In this document: positions 25,102 to 33,411 of the stretch, in pieces
How positions within the stretch are numbered: the stretch's first letter is position 1
Layout of the letters: the number at the start of each line of letters is the position of its first letter
Assembly: GCF_046254955.1 (NCBI RefSeq)
Contig: NZ_JBJXRG010000001.1
Coordinates: 868,001 to 932,000 of the forward strand
Direction: 5' to 3'
Source: Qipengyuania_C sp046254955
GTDB taxonomy: Bacteria > Pseudomonadota > Alphaproteobacteria > Sphingomonadales > Sphingomonadaceae
DNA length: 64,000 nt
Made by a program: the position numbers and the translations under genes
Notes under the pieces: model-generated
Told to the model about the DNA's origin: nothing
Database searches by the model: none
The model's input: only the letters and a program-made list of their open reading frames with translations

Positions 25102-25389
25102 ATGCCGAGCGAATCCCCTCTCGATGATCCCGAAAATGCCCGTTTCGCCTGGGCGCGGTATAAGCGATTGATGCTGCTGATGGTCGGTTTGACGATCACT
25201 GTGGTCGCGATCGCTCTGACGATCCTCTATTTCACCACCGGGCCCGTATCGATCCACTTCTACATCGCCACCGGTCTCGGGATCGGAGTGACAATGATGT
25301 TGGCCAGCGCCTTGATGGGGCTGACGTTCCTCTCGAACGGCACGGGCCATGATGCGAGCGTATCCGACGGCACGGAGTACCGCGACTAG
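25102..25389 (+). CDS. Small two-helix membrane protein, unknown function
   Basis: About 95 residues with two hydrophobic segments (LMLLMVGLTITVVAIALTIL and an IGVTMMLASALMGLTFL segment). A charged N-terminus (ESPLDDPENARFAWARYKR) comes first and a short hydrophilic tail last. This is a conserved-looking pattern for sphingomonads but I recognise no named family. The frame stays open to a TTG at 25081; neither start has a clear ribosome site. Its stop overlaps the stop of the convergent ferredoxin gene by four bases. Confidence 0.65.
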   Translation: MPSESPLDDPENARFAWARYKRLMLLMVGLTITVVAIALTILYFTTGPVSIHFYIATGLGIGVTMMLASALMGLTFLSNGTGHDASVSDGTEYRD

Positions 25390-25778
25390 TCTGGTTCCGG
25401 AGGATAAAGCCGGAATTCCTCAACCGGCTGACCGCCAACCAAATGCTGCTGGATAACCTGTTCGAGCACATCGGGCGTACACGAATGATACCAAACTCCG
25501 TCAGGCTGGACGAGCGCGACCGGTCCAGCAGCACAAACTTGCAGGCAATCGGCCTTCGTTCGCCCGATCCCGCCTTGCGTCTCGGAGGTCTTTGGTCCTG
25601 TCAGTCCCAGCTGCTTGAGGCGCGATTTCAGATATTTCCATGACCGCTCACCATCTTCGCGGCGACAGCACTTCTGCTTCTCAGACATTGCGCACAGGAA
25701 GATATGGCGCTCGATGGCACTCGCGCCGATCTTGTCACAAGCGATCCGCGCCTTGTCTATCTCGATCTGGGAGTTCAC
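25386..25778 (-). CDS. Thioredoxin-like [2Fe-2S] ferredoxin domain protein
   Basis: A 130-residue protein with the thioredoxin-like ferredoxin fold. Four cysteines of the cluster are seen in HIFLCAMSEKQKCC (first pair) and KADCLQVCAAGP (second pair), and VWYHSCTPDVLEQVIQQHL is typical of the fold's end. It probably carries electrons or supplies clusters; the partner is unknown. It starts with GTG, and no ATG fits the conserved N-terminus. It lies just after the popZ gene in the same direction. Confidence 0.86.
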   Translation of the reverse strand: MNSQIEIDKARIACDKIGASAIERHIFLCAMSEKQKCCRREDGERSWKYLKSRLKQLGLTGPKTSETQGGIGRTKADCLQVCAAGPVALVQPDGVWYHSCTPDVLEQVIQQHLVGGQPVEEFRLYPPEPD

Positions 25779-25787
25779 GCGGATGAT

Positions 25788-26252
25788 CTAACTTCGCTTG
25801 CGAGCAATCCGCGCGATTTCGTCTTTCACCATCTTCTCGACCATTCCTGGAAGGTTCTTGTCGAGCCATTCTGAAAGCATCGGTCGCAGCATTTCCCGCA
25901 CCAAACCTTCAAGCGACGTTTCACCCGAACGTACGATCTGCGGTTTGGCGCTGGGCTCTGAGAGCATCGCGAGCGCCGCAAAATTCTCCTGCATCGAGCT
26001 GCTGACACTGCTGGTTATCAGTGGAGTATCTTCTTCTTCGCCGATATCGTCATCGTAGCAACTATCCTCGACCAATTCGGCTTCAGAAAGATCGAAGATC
26101 TCATCCGGTTCGTCGGATGCCAATTCTTCGGCAACTCCGACTTCGCTCCGGCGCCGGCGTTCAGCGTCCGCGCTATCGCGATTATCACGGGCAATCACCC
26201 GTTTGATCGAATCCAGGATCTCTTCGACCGAGGCTTCACCCTGCTGCTTCAT
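25788..26252 (-). CDS. popZ: PopZ-like polar organising protein (DUF2497)
   Basis: A 154-residue protein with the PopZ layout. A short N-terminal helix (ASVEEILDSIKRVIARDN) corresponds to the client-binding region. A strongly acidic middle follows (DEPDEIFDLSEAELVED, DDDIGEEEDTP), then a C-terminal oligomerisation region with LEGLVREMLRPMLSEWLDKN and helices rich in Lys and Glu. In Caulobacter PopZ assembles at the pole and anchors ParB-parS. Here it lies about 9 kb from the putative origin and 19 kb from parB. Function is inferred by family; the acidic linker is shorter and less proline-rich than in Caulobacter. Confidence 0.83.
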   Translation of the reverse strand: MKQQGEASVEEILDSIKRVIARDNRDSADAERRRRSEVGVAEELASDEPDEIFDLSEAELVEDSCYDDDIGEEEDTPLITSSVSSSMQENFAALAMLSEPSAKPQIVRSGETSLEGLVREMLRPMLSEWLDKNLPGMVEKMVKDEIARIARKRS

Positions 26253-26293
26253 TCATCAACCCCTGATTCGAATCGCGAGCCGCACTATAAGCA

Positions 26294-27757
26294 TCATTCG
26301 GCGGGATTTTCATCCTCTAGCGGAATAGATGCATCCGGGGCGGCGATATCGACCGTGCTGGTGGATACGGCAGCAGGCTCTGGGTCGCGATCCCAGTCGA
26401 ATACGCGATTGCGGACACGGTCGTAATTGAGCTGCGGATCGTAGAGCGGCCCGCCCATATCGAGATTGAGGTCGCGCGCTTCTGCGCGGCCCATCGCGGC
26501 CAGCAGGCTGAAGCCCGAAACATAGGCGTTACGCCTTGCCGTCACCAGTTGGACACGCGCGCGCAGCAGTTCCTGTTCGGCATTGAGCACATCGAGAATG
26601 GAGCGGCTGCCGATTGAATTTTCTGCGCGCACGCCCTCGAGACTGAGTTCGGCAGCAGCAACTGCGCCTTGCGAGCTCTCAATAATCGCATTCGATGCGA
26701 GCAGGCTTGAATAGGCTGCCCTGACCTGCGCGATGACATTGCGTTCGGCTCCAATAAGTTGCTCGAGCGCAGCCGTTTCGCGCGCATAAGCTTGGCGTTG
26801 GCGCGCGGCTGGCAAACCACCTTGGAATATCGGGATCGTCACTTGCAGGCCGATATTCGCAGTGGTTTCTGTTTGCACCAGATCGGCGGCAATCGGGCCG
26901 CCAAGCGTCCCATGATAATCCGTGTAATCGAGCCCTGCAAAGGCGCCCAGCGTGGGCAGCCGTCCTGCACCTGCAGCTTCAGAATCGAAACCGGCGGCTT
27001 CAGCCCGCTCACGGGCGGCAATCAGGTCCGGATTATGTTCAAGCGCTATTCCGACAGCCTCTTCGACGCTGTCCGGAAGGCCCGGAAGCGGGGGAGGGGG
27101 CTGAAGGTTGGTGGGGGCTTCCCCTACCAACTGGATGTAGTTCTCACGCGCACCGACCAAGTTGGCCTGCGCGCCCTGCAAATCGCTTTGCGCGACGGCC
27201 AGACGCGATTGCGACTGGGCAACATCGGTGCGGGTCAGGTCGCCAATTTCGAAACGGTCGCTAGTCGCTTCGAGATTGATTGCGAGGACATCGACCTGAT
27301 TGGCGGAAAGTCCAACCACGGCCTGGTTGCGCAGAACATCCATGTATGCGGCGACAACCTGGGAAAAAACCGAGCTCTCCGTGCCGCGTAGATCGGCTTG
27401 TCCTGCTGCGACGCGCTCCTTCGCAGCCTTGATCGAGTTCTTGATTGCGCCACCTGAATAAATCGGAACCGTTAGATCCGGCCCGATCTGTGTGCGACGC
27501 TCAGGTGCCGTGAAACTGTTGGGCGAAACCTTCAGGAATTCGATGTGATTCCCGCTCGCAGTGATATTGGGAGCAGCACGGGACTGCTCGATCGGCACAT
27601 TCTCGTCTGTCGCGCGCTGGTTTGCGCGGGCGGCCTGCAAGGTAGGATTGGTGAGATAAGCCTGGGCAAGTGCTTCGCGCAATGTGTCAGCCTGCGCAGG
27701 AGCGGCGACGAGCGCCGCGCCCATTAACAAGCCCACACGAAGCGACCCTCCCGCCAT
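26294..27757 (-). CDS. tolC: TolC family outer-membrane efflux channel
   Basis: A 487-residue outer-membrane channel of type I secretion and efflux pumps. A signal peptide (about residues 1-23, ending APAQA) is followed by DTLREALAQAYLTNPTLQAAR and the two repeated TolC halves. These carry the LTRTDVAQSQSRLAVAQSDL and SRSILDVLNAEQELLRARVQL segments. The start at 27757 lies two bases after the upstream stop with GGAG nine bases before it; a start five codons upstream would overlap that gene. The cognate pump is not in this window. The PIMT-like/TolC pairing is known in alphaproteobacteria. Confidence 0.92.
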   Translation of the reverse strand: MAGGSLRVGLLMGAALVAAPAQADTLREALAQAYLTNPTLQAARANQRATDENVPIEQSRAAPNITASGNHIEFLKVSPNSFTAPERRTQIGPDLTVPIYSGGAIKNSIKAAKERVAAGQADLRGTESSVFSQVVAAYMDVLRNQAVVGLSANQVDVLAINLEATSDRFEIGDLTRTDVAQSQSRLAVAQSDLQGAQANLVGARENYIQLVGEAPTNLQPPPPLPGLPDSVEEAVGIALEHNPDLIAARERAEAAGFDSEAAGAGRLPTLGAFAGLDYTDYHGTLGGPIAADLVQTETTANIGLQVTIPIFQGGLPAARQRQAYARETAALEQLIGAERNVIAQVRAAYSSLLASNAIIESSQGAVAAAELSLEGVRAENSIGSRSILDVLNAEQELLRARVQLVTARRNAYVSGFSLLAAMGRAEARDLNLDMGGPLYDPQLNYDRVRNRVFDWDRDPEPAAVSTSTVDIAAPDASIPLEDENPAE

Positions 27758-27759
27758 AT

Positions 27760-28359
27760 TCAGAAGCTCCATTCCTTGGGCTTCTCGAACTGCGGAAGGC
27801 GAGCAATCCCCAGTTCGGCCAATGGCAGCAAGGAGATCCGGGCTCCCACGCGCCGACCGACGGCCAGCCGAGTAACATTGTTCTTTACAATCCCGGTCAC
27901 GACACGGCCGCCTTGTTCAACACGCTTGACCAGCGCTTCAGGAAACTCGTCGATAGCGCCGTCGATCAACAGCAGCGAATAGGTTGCGCGCTTGCGCGAG
28001 GAACCGGTCGCTTCTTCGGGTGTGATCACGTCCAGCTTGCCCACCAGCGGGCGCACGAGCTCTGGCAGGTAGCCACTACCGCCATCAACCAGAAGCACAC
28101 GGTCGGATGCGCGGGGTTCTGCTTCTGCCAGCATTTTGGCATGAACCAGGGGCGCGCTGAGGTAATTGCCGTCACCAAGCGGGATGGCGCGGTCCATGTA
28201 TGCGACATTGCGCGATGCAGCCGGCACGAAGTCTTCGCGCGGCACCGTGCCCATGCGCGAAAGAACGAAAGATTCATTGACCCCCGAGGTCCGTAACTGG
28301 CTGTCGAGCATGGCGCGCCGTGCGGCAGCAAAATCGGTGGTTGTGGCAGTGGAATTCAT
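27760..28359 (-). CDS. Protein-L-isoaspartate methyltransferase family protein, probably altered active site
   Basis: A 199-residue SAM-fold protein of the PIMT family, which repairs isoaspartyl residues. N-terminal segments (RAMLDSQLRTSGVNESFVLSRM in part, VPREDFVPAASRNVAYMD) and the glycine-rich GGSGYLPELV motif are recognisable. The usual substrate-loop motif of the GQTIS type is replaced by DGNYLSAPLVHAK, so catalytic activity is doubtful. It directly precedes tolC with a two-base gap. The start at 28359 (MNSTATTTD) is chosen over one six codons upstream. Confidence 0.82.
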   Translation of the reverse strand: MNSTATTTDFAAARRAMLDSQLRTSGVNESFVLSRMGTVPREDFVPAASRNVAYMDRAIPLGDGNYLSAPLVHAKMLAEAEPRASDRVLLVDGGSGYLPELVRPLVGKLDVITPEEATGSSRKRATYSLLLIDGAIDEFPEALVKRVEQGGRVVTGIVKNNVTRLAVGRRVGARISLLPLAELGIARLPQFEKPKEWSF

Positions 28360-28514
28360 TGAAATGTCCTGGAACACTGTTCTAGTCTAATAATACAGTC
28401 CGTCAATCCGGAGCGGGCGCTATCTAGTGATAAACCGGTGCCGCGCCAAGCGCTTTGCGCTCAGGTGCGACTGGCTCTATGGGGCCTCCTTCGACCAACT
28501 GGAGCGAACGGGCG

Positions 28515-30041
28515 ATGAACGACATGGTGATTATCAGCGAAGACGACCTCATCGAAAGTGTGGCCGACGCGTTGCAATATATCTCCTACTATCATCCGAT
28601 GGACTACATCGAGGCGCTGGGCGAAGCCTATGAGGCCGAACAAGGCCCCGCCGCCAAAGATGCCATCGCCCAAATCCTCACCAACAGCCGGATGTGTGCC
28701 GAAGGGCATCGGCCGCTGTGCCAGGACACTGGAATCGTCAACGTATTCGTCAAATGGGGGCAGGATTGTCGGCTGAATTCACCGCGCAGCCTGCAAGAGG
28801 TTGTCGATGAAGGCGTTCGGCGTGCCTATGCCCATGCCGATAACAAGCTGCGCGCCTCGGTTCTGGCCGATCCGGCCTTCACCCGACGCAATACACGCGA
28901 CAATACGCCGAGTGTTCTGTCGGTCGAGATGCTGCCTGGACGAACGGTTTCGATCGATGTTGCCGCCAAGGGTGGGGGCAGCGAAGCAAAATCCAAGTTC
29001 AAAATGATGAACCCTTCCGACAACATCGTCGAATGGGTTCTCGAAATGATCCCGCTGATGGGGGCGGGATGGTGCCCGCCGGGCATGCTGGGCATCGGCA
29101 TCGGAGGCACGGCAGAGCATTGTGTGAAGCTCGCCAAGCAGTCGCTCATGGACCCCATCGACATGGGACAGCTCAAGAAGCGCGGGGCCAAGACCGACAT
29201 CGAACAACTGCGGATCGATATTTTCGATGCTGTCAATGCGACCGGTGTCGGTGCCCAAGGCCTGGGTGGGCTGTCGACTGTTTTGGATGTAAAAATCCTC
29301 GATGCGCCGTGCCATGCGGCGAACAAGCCTGTCGCGATGATCCCCAATTGTGCCGCCACCCGCCACGCCCATTTCTCGCTCGATGGCTCGGGCCCTGCCT
29401 ACTTGCCGCAGCCCGATCTCGATGCTTGGCCAAAAGTCCACTGGGAACCTGATACAAACGCCAAGCGCGTTGATCTCGATAATCTGACGCCGCAAGAAGT
29501 CCAGGGCTGGGAGGCTGGCGACCGGCTACTTCTCAATGGCTCGATGCTGACCGGGCGCGATGCGGCGCACAAGCGCATTCAGGACATGCTGGCGAAGGGT
29601 GAAGATCTGCCCGTGAGCTTCAAGGGGCGGGCGATCTACTATGTTGGCCCCGTCGATCCAGTCGTCGGCGAGATAGTCGGCCCGGCTGGACCAACGACCG
29701 CCACCCGTATGGACAAGTTCACCGACATGATGCTCGAGCAGGGCCTCCTTGCGATGATCGGCAAGGCCGAACGCGGGCAAGGCGCGGTCGATGTCATTGC
29801 CCGGCACAAGGTCGCTTACCTCATGGCCGTAGGCGGGGCCGCCTATCTTGTTTCGCGCGCGATCAAGGACGCCAAGGTTCTCGCTTTCGAGGACCTTGGA
29901 ATGGAGGCGATTTATGAATTTACTGTGAGGGATATGCCGGTCACGGTGGCCGTAGATGCCGAAGGAAACAACGTCCACACATTGGCGCCCGCTGCGTGGA
30001 AGACCAAAATTGCCGAGGAAGGCCTCCTGCAAGACGCCTGA
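28515..30041 (+). CDS. fumA: Class I fumarate hydratase (4Fe-4S)
   Basis: A 508-residue oxygen-sensitive fumarase of the citric acid cycle, with alpha and beta parts fused. Cluster cysteines are seen at Cys69 (RPLCQDTG), in GWCPPGMLGIG and in IPNCAATRH. The C-terminal beta part contains VGPAGPTTATRMDKFTDMML with the catalytic TTATRMD region. The start at 28515 is preferred because GGAGCGAACGGGCG precedes it; codons upstream to 28455 look non-coding. It stands alone and divergent from the PIMT-tolC pair, with a 155-base promoter gap. Confidence 0.94.
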   Translation: MNDMVIISEDDLIESVADALQYISYYHPMDYIEALGEAYEAEQGPAAKDAIAQILTNSRMCAEGHRPLCQDTGIVNVFVKWGQDCRLNSPRSLQEVVDEGVRRAYAHADNKLRASVLADPAFTRRNTRDNTPSVLSVEMLPGRTVSIDVAAKGGGSEAKSKFKMMNPSDNIVEWVLEMIPLMGAGWCPPGMLGIGIGGTAEHCVKLAKQSLMDPIDMGQLKKRGAKTDIEQLRIDIFDAVNATGVGAQGLGGLSTVLDVKILDAPCHAANKPVAMIPNCAATRHAHFSLDGSGPAYLPQPDLDAWPKVHWEPDTNAKRVDLDNLTPQEVQGWEAGDRLLLNGSMLTGRDAAHKRIQDMLAKGEDLPVSFKGRAIYYVGPVDPVVGEIVGPAGPTTATRMDKFTDMMLEQGLLAMIGKAERGQGAVDVIARHKVAYLMAVGGAAYLVSRAIKDAKVLAFEDLGMEAIYEFTVRDMPVTVAVDAEGNNVHTLAPAAWKTKIAEEGLLQDA

Positions 30042-30115
30042 ATCTATCGACCAAGGGCAGATTCGCCTCGATAGCGGGTCTGGTCCCGGATAAGGCTCTG
30101 GTCTAGATCGTTCCG

Positions 30116-31363
30116 ATGTCGACAGGGGATAGGATCCAGGAAGCGCCGGTGGCGCGTGTGCCAATTCGACTGGTGCTTCTTTCGATCGTTGTCCTGTGGG
30201 CGTGCTACTATGGGCTGATCTCAGCACGCAGCCTGATCATTGCGCTTCCCTATCAAGGGGAGATGCTTTGGCGGCGTGCAATCGTTTCTCTAGGCGGCGC
30301 GGCACTCACCTTCGTGCTTTGGTGGGGCATTCGCTTCTTCGATCGCAACGCACTTTGGGTGAAGGTATCGGTCGCCATCGTATTGGCACTGCCGATCGCT
30401 TTCACAATCGCGGGATTTAATCGCGCCATGTTTGCACCGCTAGATGACAAATTCATCCATGAGATGGGCAAAAAGAATGGACTCGAAATCAAACGTAACG
30501 ATGATGGTGAGTTGATTGTCGAGATTGAAAACGATGGCCTCGGCGATAAGGGTGATCCGCTGCCTCCAACACAAGTAATCAAGCTTGGAGGCGATGAGGA
30601 GCGGGATTATTGGCGCCAACTAAGCGAGATGGCCATTGGCCGCTATTTCTTGTTGCTTGCCTGGTGCGCGCTCTATTTTGCGATGTTGGCTGGAGAAAAG
30701 GCTCGGCTTGCCGAGAGGCGAGAGGGTGAATTTCGCCAAGCAGCCCGGGCAGCTGAGCTTAGATCTCTGCGCTATCAGGTTAACCCGCATTTCCTGTTCA
30801 ATACGCTCAATTCGCTTTCAGCACTCATTCTCACGAGCAAGAACGAGCAGGCGGAAGAAATGGTTCAATCCATTGCCAGCTTCTATCGCCGTAGCCTGAT
30901 CGATGATCCGACGGCGGATTTGTGTCTTTACGAAGAAGTCGAACTCCAACGTAACTACCTTGCGATCGAAGCGGTGAGATTTCCAGAGCGACTGCGAACA
31001 AGATTCGACATCCCAGACGATCTGCTCGATGCCCGCTTGCCAGGAATGATACTGCAGCCCCTGGTTGAGAACTCGGTGAAGTATGCTGTGGCCGCAAGCG
31101 TCGATCCGACCCTGATCGAAATCAAGGCGCGCGAAGAATTTGGCCGGCTGCTAATTACTGTCAGTGACGATGGCCCAGGGTTGGGGGATAACGGCAATAG
31201 TGATCTTAATGGTAACGGGCAGAGTCATGGAATCGGACTCATCAATGTCCGGCAAAGGCTTGAAGCTCGATTTGGCGGAGATGTACAGATCACTTCGGGT
31301 CCAACTGAAACTGGCTATACTACGCACATAAGGGTGCCGCTGGATTACGATGGCAACTGCTGA
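30116..31363 (+). CDS. LytS/YehU-type sensor histidine kinase
   Basis: A 415-residue membrane kinase. Hydrophobic segments lie at about residues 17-45, 53-71, 82-101 and 176-192. A charged periplasmic-looking loop of about 75 residues sits before the last segment. The His_kinase domain has the phosphoacceptor His225 in QVNPHFLFNTLNSLSALI, and the ATP-binding part includes LQPLVENSVKYAV, DDGPGLG and GIGLINVRQRLEARFG. The gene overlaps the response regulator by 14 bases, so they form a two-component pair. The signal sensed is unknown. Confidence 0.93.
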   Translation: MSTGDRIQEAPVARVPIRLVLLSIVVLWACYYGLISARSLIIALPYQGEMLWRRAIVSLGGAALTFVLWWGIRFFDRNALWVKVSVAIVLALPIAFTIAGFNRAMFAPLDDKFIHEMGKKNGLEIKRNDDGELIVEIENDGLGDKGDPLPPTQVIKLGGDEERDYWRQLSEMAIGRYFLLLAWCALYFAMLAGEKARLAERREGEFRQAARAAELRSLRYQVNPHFLFNTLNSLSALILTSKNEQAEEMVQSIASFYRRSLIDDPTADLCLYEEVELQRNYLAIEAVRFPERLRTRFDIPDDLLDARLPGMILQPLVENSVKYAVAASVDPTLIEIKAREEFGRLLITVSDDGPGLGDNGNSDLNGNGQSHGIGLINVRQRLEARFGGDVQITSGPTETGYTTHIRVPLDYDGNC

Positions 31364-32090
31364 TCAGGATACTTCGCTGCGCACGTTGATCGTCGATGAC
31401 GAGCCGCTCGCCGTCGAGCGTCTTCAGGTTGTTTGCGCCAAGATGGAGGGCATCAACGTTGCTGGTACGGCCAATGACGGTGCTGCCGCACTTCGATTGA
31501 TAGAGGCGCTCGAGCCGGACCTCGTCTTGCTCGACATGACGATGCCAGTCATGGACGGTCTAACCGTGGCCAAGAAACTTGCCGAGCAGAAGAGGCGACC
31601 TGCGGTGATATTTGTGACCGCGCATGACAGCTACGCTGTCGAGGCCTTCGATTTGGATGCGGTGGATTACGTGCTCAAGCCGGTCACCGCAGAAAGGCTT
31701 TCACGTGCGATCGATCGGGCTCAAGCCCGCAAGGGCACACGGCTCTCGAGCGATAGTCGATGGCTTGAAGAATTATGGATCCCGCACAAATCTGAGCTAA
31801 TCCGGATCGAGATGAACAATGTTTCAAGGATCGATGCTGAACGAGACTATGTCCGATTACATGTCGGCGAACAAACCTATCTGCTGCTTCAGACAATTGC
31901 CGGCCTTGAAGAGAAACTTGATCCATCGCGATTCATCAGGATCCATCGTTCGAACATTTTGAGGCGGGATTTCATCCGCGGCCTTCGACACGATGGTCTG
32001 GGTGTTTGGTTAGCGGAGCTTGAGAACGGCGCGGAGCTCAGGATCGGCCGAACATATTTGCCCAAGGTTAAAGCTATGGCGGGTCGCTAG
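31350..32090 (+). CDS. LytTR-family response regulator
   Basis: A 246-residue response regulator. The receiver domain (residues 10-125) has the acidic pocket Asp16-Asp17, phosphoacceptor Asp62 in LLDMTMPVMDG, Thr90 and Lys110 in DYVLKPV. The LytTR DNA-binding domain (about 145-243) includes RIDAERDYVRLHV, FIRIHRSNILRRDFI and ELRIGRTYLPKVK. It would be phosphorylated by the overlapping kinase and bind direct-repeat promoters. A very strong hairpin about 50 bases after its stop can end transcription. Confidence 0.94.
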   Translation: MATADQDTSLRTLIVDDEPLAVERLQVVCAKMEGINVAGTANDGAAALRLIEALEPDLVLLDMTMPVMDGLTVAKKLAEQKRRPAVIFVTAHDSYAVEAFDLDAVDYVLKPVTAERLSRAIDRAQARKGTRLSSDSRWLEELWIPHKSELIRIEMNNVSRIDAERDYVRLHVGEQTYLLLQTIAGLEEKLDPSRFIRIHRSNILRRDFIRGLRHDGLGVWLAELENGAELRIGRTYLPKVKAMAGR

Positions 32091-32140
32091 ATTCAATTCT
32101 GCGATTTGCGTGTCGCTAGTCCCTGGCTGGCAAAATGATT

Positions 32141-32174
32141 GGCCCGGACCGGGGGACTGCGTCCGGTCCGGGCC
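32141..32174. terminator. Strong hairpin between convergent genes
   Basis: GGCCCGGACC at 32141-32150 pairs perfectly with GGTCCGGGCC at 32165-32174, and two further G-C pairs extend the stem to 12 bp with a loop of about ten bases. It lies between the convergent regulator and UrcA genes. Only the minus-strand side has a weak T-rich tail (AATCATTTTG), so it may act as a bidirectional or Rho-assisted terminator. Confidence 0.6.
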
Positions 32175-32192
32175 AGCTGGACGGCATGGGGT

Positions 32193-32486
32193 CTAGCCGC
32201 CCAACCCTTTCTGATCGAGGATCGCTGCTACCTGGTTTTTTGCGTTGGCCCGCGCCTCAACCATGCAGCGACGCGCTTCATTGGAGCGCACTCGCGTACC
32301 GGTCCGGATTGTTTGCACTTGGCAAACTTCTTCCAGTGCGCGGGTAATGCGGCGCTCAAGGATTTCTTGTCCTTCGGGTGATGCAAGATTGAGGTCTGCA
32401 TAGCTAACCGCTCTTTCGTCCGCGAAAGCAGGCGATGTTGTTGCGGCAAGCGCCAGGGCAGCGAGGGCGTGCGGGATCTTTGTCAT
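32193..32486 (-). CDS. UrcA family exported protein
   Basis: A 97-residue exported protein of the UrcA family, whose function is unknown. The signal peptide ends near residue 22 (TTSPAFA). The family core VSYADLNLASPEGQEILERRI follows, with two cysteines (EEVCQVQ and EARRCMVEA) that probably form a disulfide. The family is frequent in sphingomonads and caulobacters. It is transcribed toward the regulator gene, with the strong hairpin between them. The 221 bases upstream hold no gene that I can support. Confidence 0.87.
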   Translation of the reverse strand: MTKIPHALAALALAATTSPAFADERAVSYADLNLASPEGQEILERRITRALEEVCQVQTIRTGTRVRSNEARRCMVEARANAKNQVAAILDQKGLGG

Positions 32487-32707
32487 TTGTCGTTCTCCGT
32501 AAGTAACTCGGCGATGCCGAATTCAGCAGCAGTCCCCATAGCGTCTATGTAGCTTTTCCGGCTGAGCGGTCAGCGATCTATCGACGAGCGATTCGGCCTT
32601 TTGACAAGCGGTCTTGATGACCCGACGGACTGCAACTTTAAGCCGACAAACGGCGGCGAGCATGCAATGGCCTTTCAATTTGATGGATTTAGGGCTTAGA
32701 AAGTTAC

Positions 32708-32974
32708 GTGCTCATTGTTTTCACCTTTATCATGGGCGTTGCCAACTTCGCGCTGCATCGCGCGGTGCTGGGCAGTAGGCACCCGCTGCTTCAGGGTGAT
32801 GGGGGCGCCTTCCTACAAGGCGCCGGACGTTTTACACTCCCGGTCGAGTTCATTGTACTTGTTGCGGCATTGGCATTTGCGTTTCGTGATGAAAGCTGGG
32901 CCGGCTTGGCCTACGCGATCTACACCGCTGCCAATGCGTTTGCGGCTTGGCTCATAATATCAAGGCGGTTCTAA
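32708..32974 (+). CDS. Small membrane protein, unknown function
   Basis: An 88-residue protein with a GTG start. Three hydrophobic stretches are visible: a membrane-spanning start (MLIVFTFIMGVANFALH), a middle one (LPVEFIVLVAALAFAF) and a last one (AIYTAANAFAAWLII), with a polar loop between the first two. I recognise no functional family, though the N-terminal GVANFALHRAVL reads as conserved. It stands alone, without an obvious ribosome site. Confidence 0.6.
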   Translation: MLIVFTFIMGVANFALHRAVLGSRHPLLQGDGGAFLQGAGRFTLPVEFIVLVAALAFAFRDESWAGLAYAIYTAANAFAAWLIISRRF

Positions 32975-33014
32975 GTTCGGGAAACCACTGCCTGCCTTCT
33001 AGCGCTTAGCGCCT

Positions 33015-33411
33015 ATGGCCGAGTTTCCCCGAACCTGCCGCGTGAGCAACTCTGCAAGTGGAAGCTACAACCCGCAGGCTGTTGAGCATCTGACCGACAG
33101 GATTCAATCGGCGGGCTTCGATATCGAACGCACTATCTGCCTCTCCGATGATGAACTTTCACTGCTCCCGACCAGCCCCACAAGCGGGGTCATTCACGTC
33201 TTGACCGGCGGAACGTTAAAGCTGTTTTCCCAACACCTTCACCGGACGGGCTTAGCTTGATCCGGCGCTCCTCGGACGGCCCGCATGATGGCCTGGGTGT
33301 CGAAGAGCACCTCGTGCTGGAGAATATCGGCGGTAAACGTCGCGAAAGGCGTCCCGGGAGGAATTGACTGTGGCGGAAGTCGAGGTCGATCTGTTAGCGA
33401 CAACACCATGA
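33015..33411 (+). pseudogene. Decayed diacylglycerol-kinase (lipid kinase) family gene
   Basis: The first open frame (33015-33260) reads like the start of a DAGK-family lipid kinase (CRVSNSASGSYNPQAVEHL). It then jumps to what looks like the later GGTLNLL-type motif (TGGTLKLFSQHLH), so the glycine-rich GDGT region between is missing. Family-like C-terminal pieces follow in two other frames: SDGPHDGLGVEEHL (33242 frame) and AEVEVDLLATTP ending in TGA at 33411. That TGA overlaps the next start in ATGA, exactly as an intact upstream gene would. I read it as an internal deletion plus at least two frameshifts. The family identity is from memory of these motifs. Confidence 0.6.
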
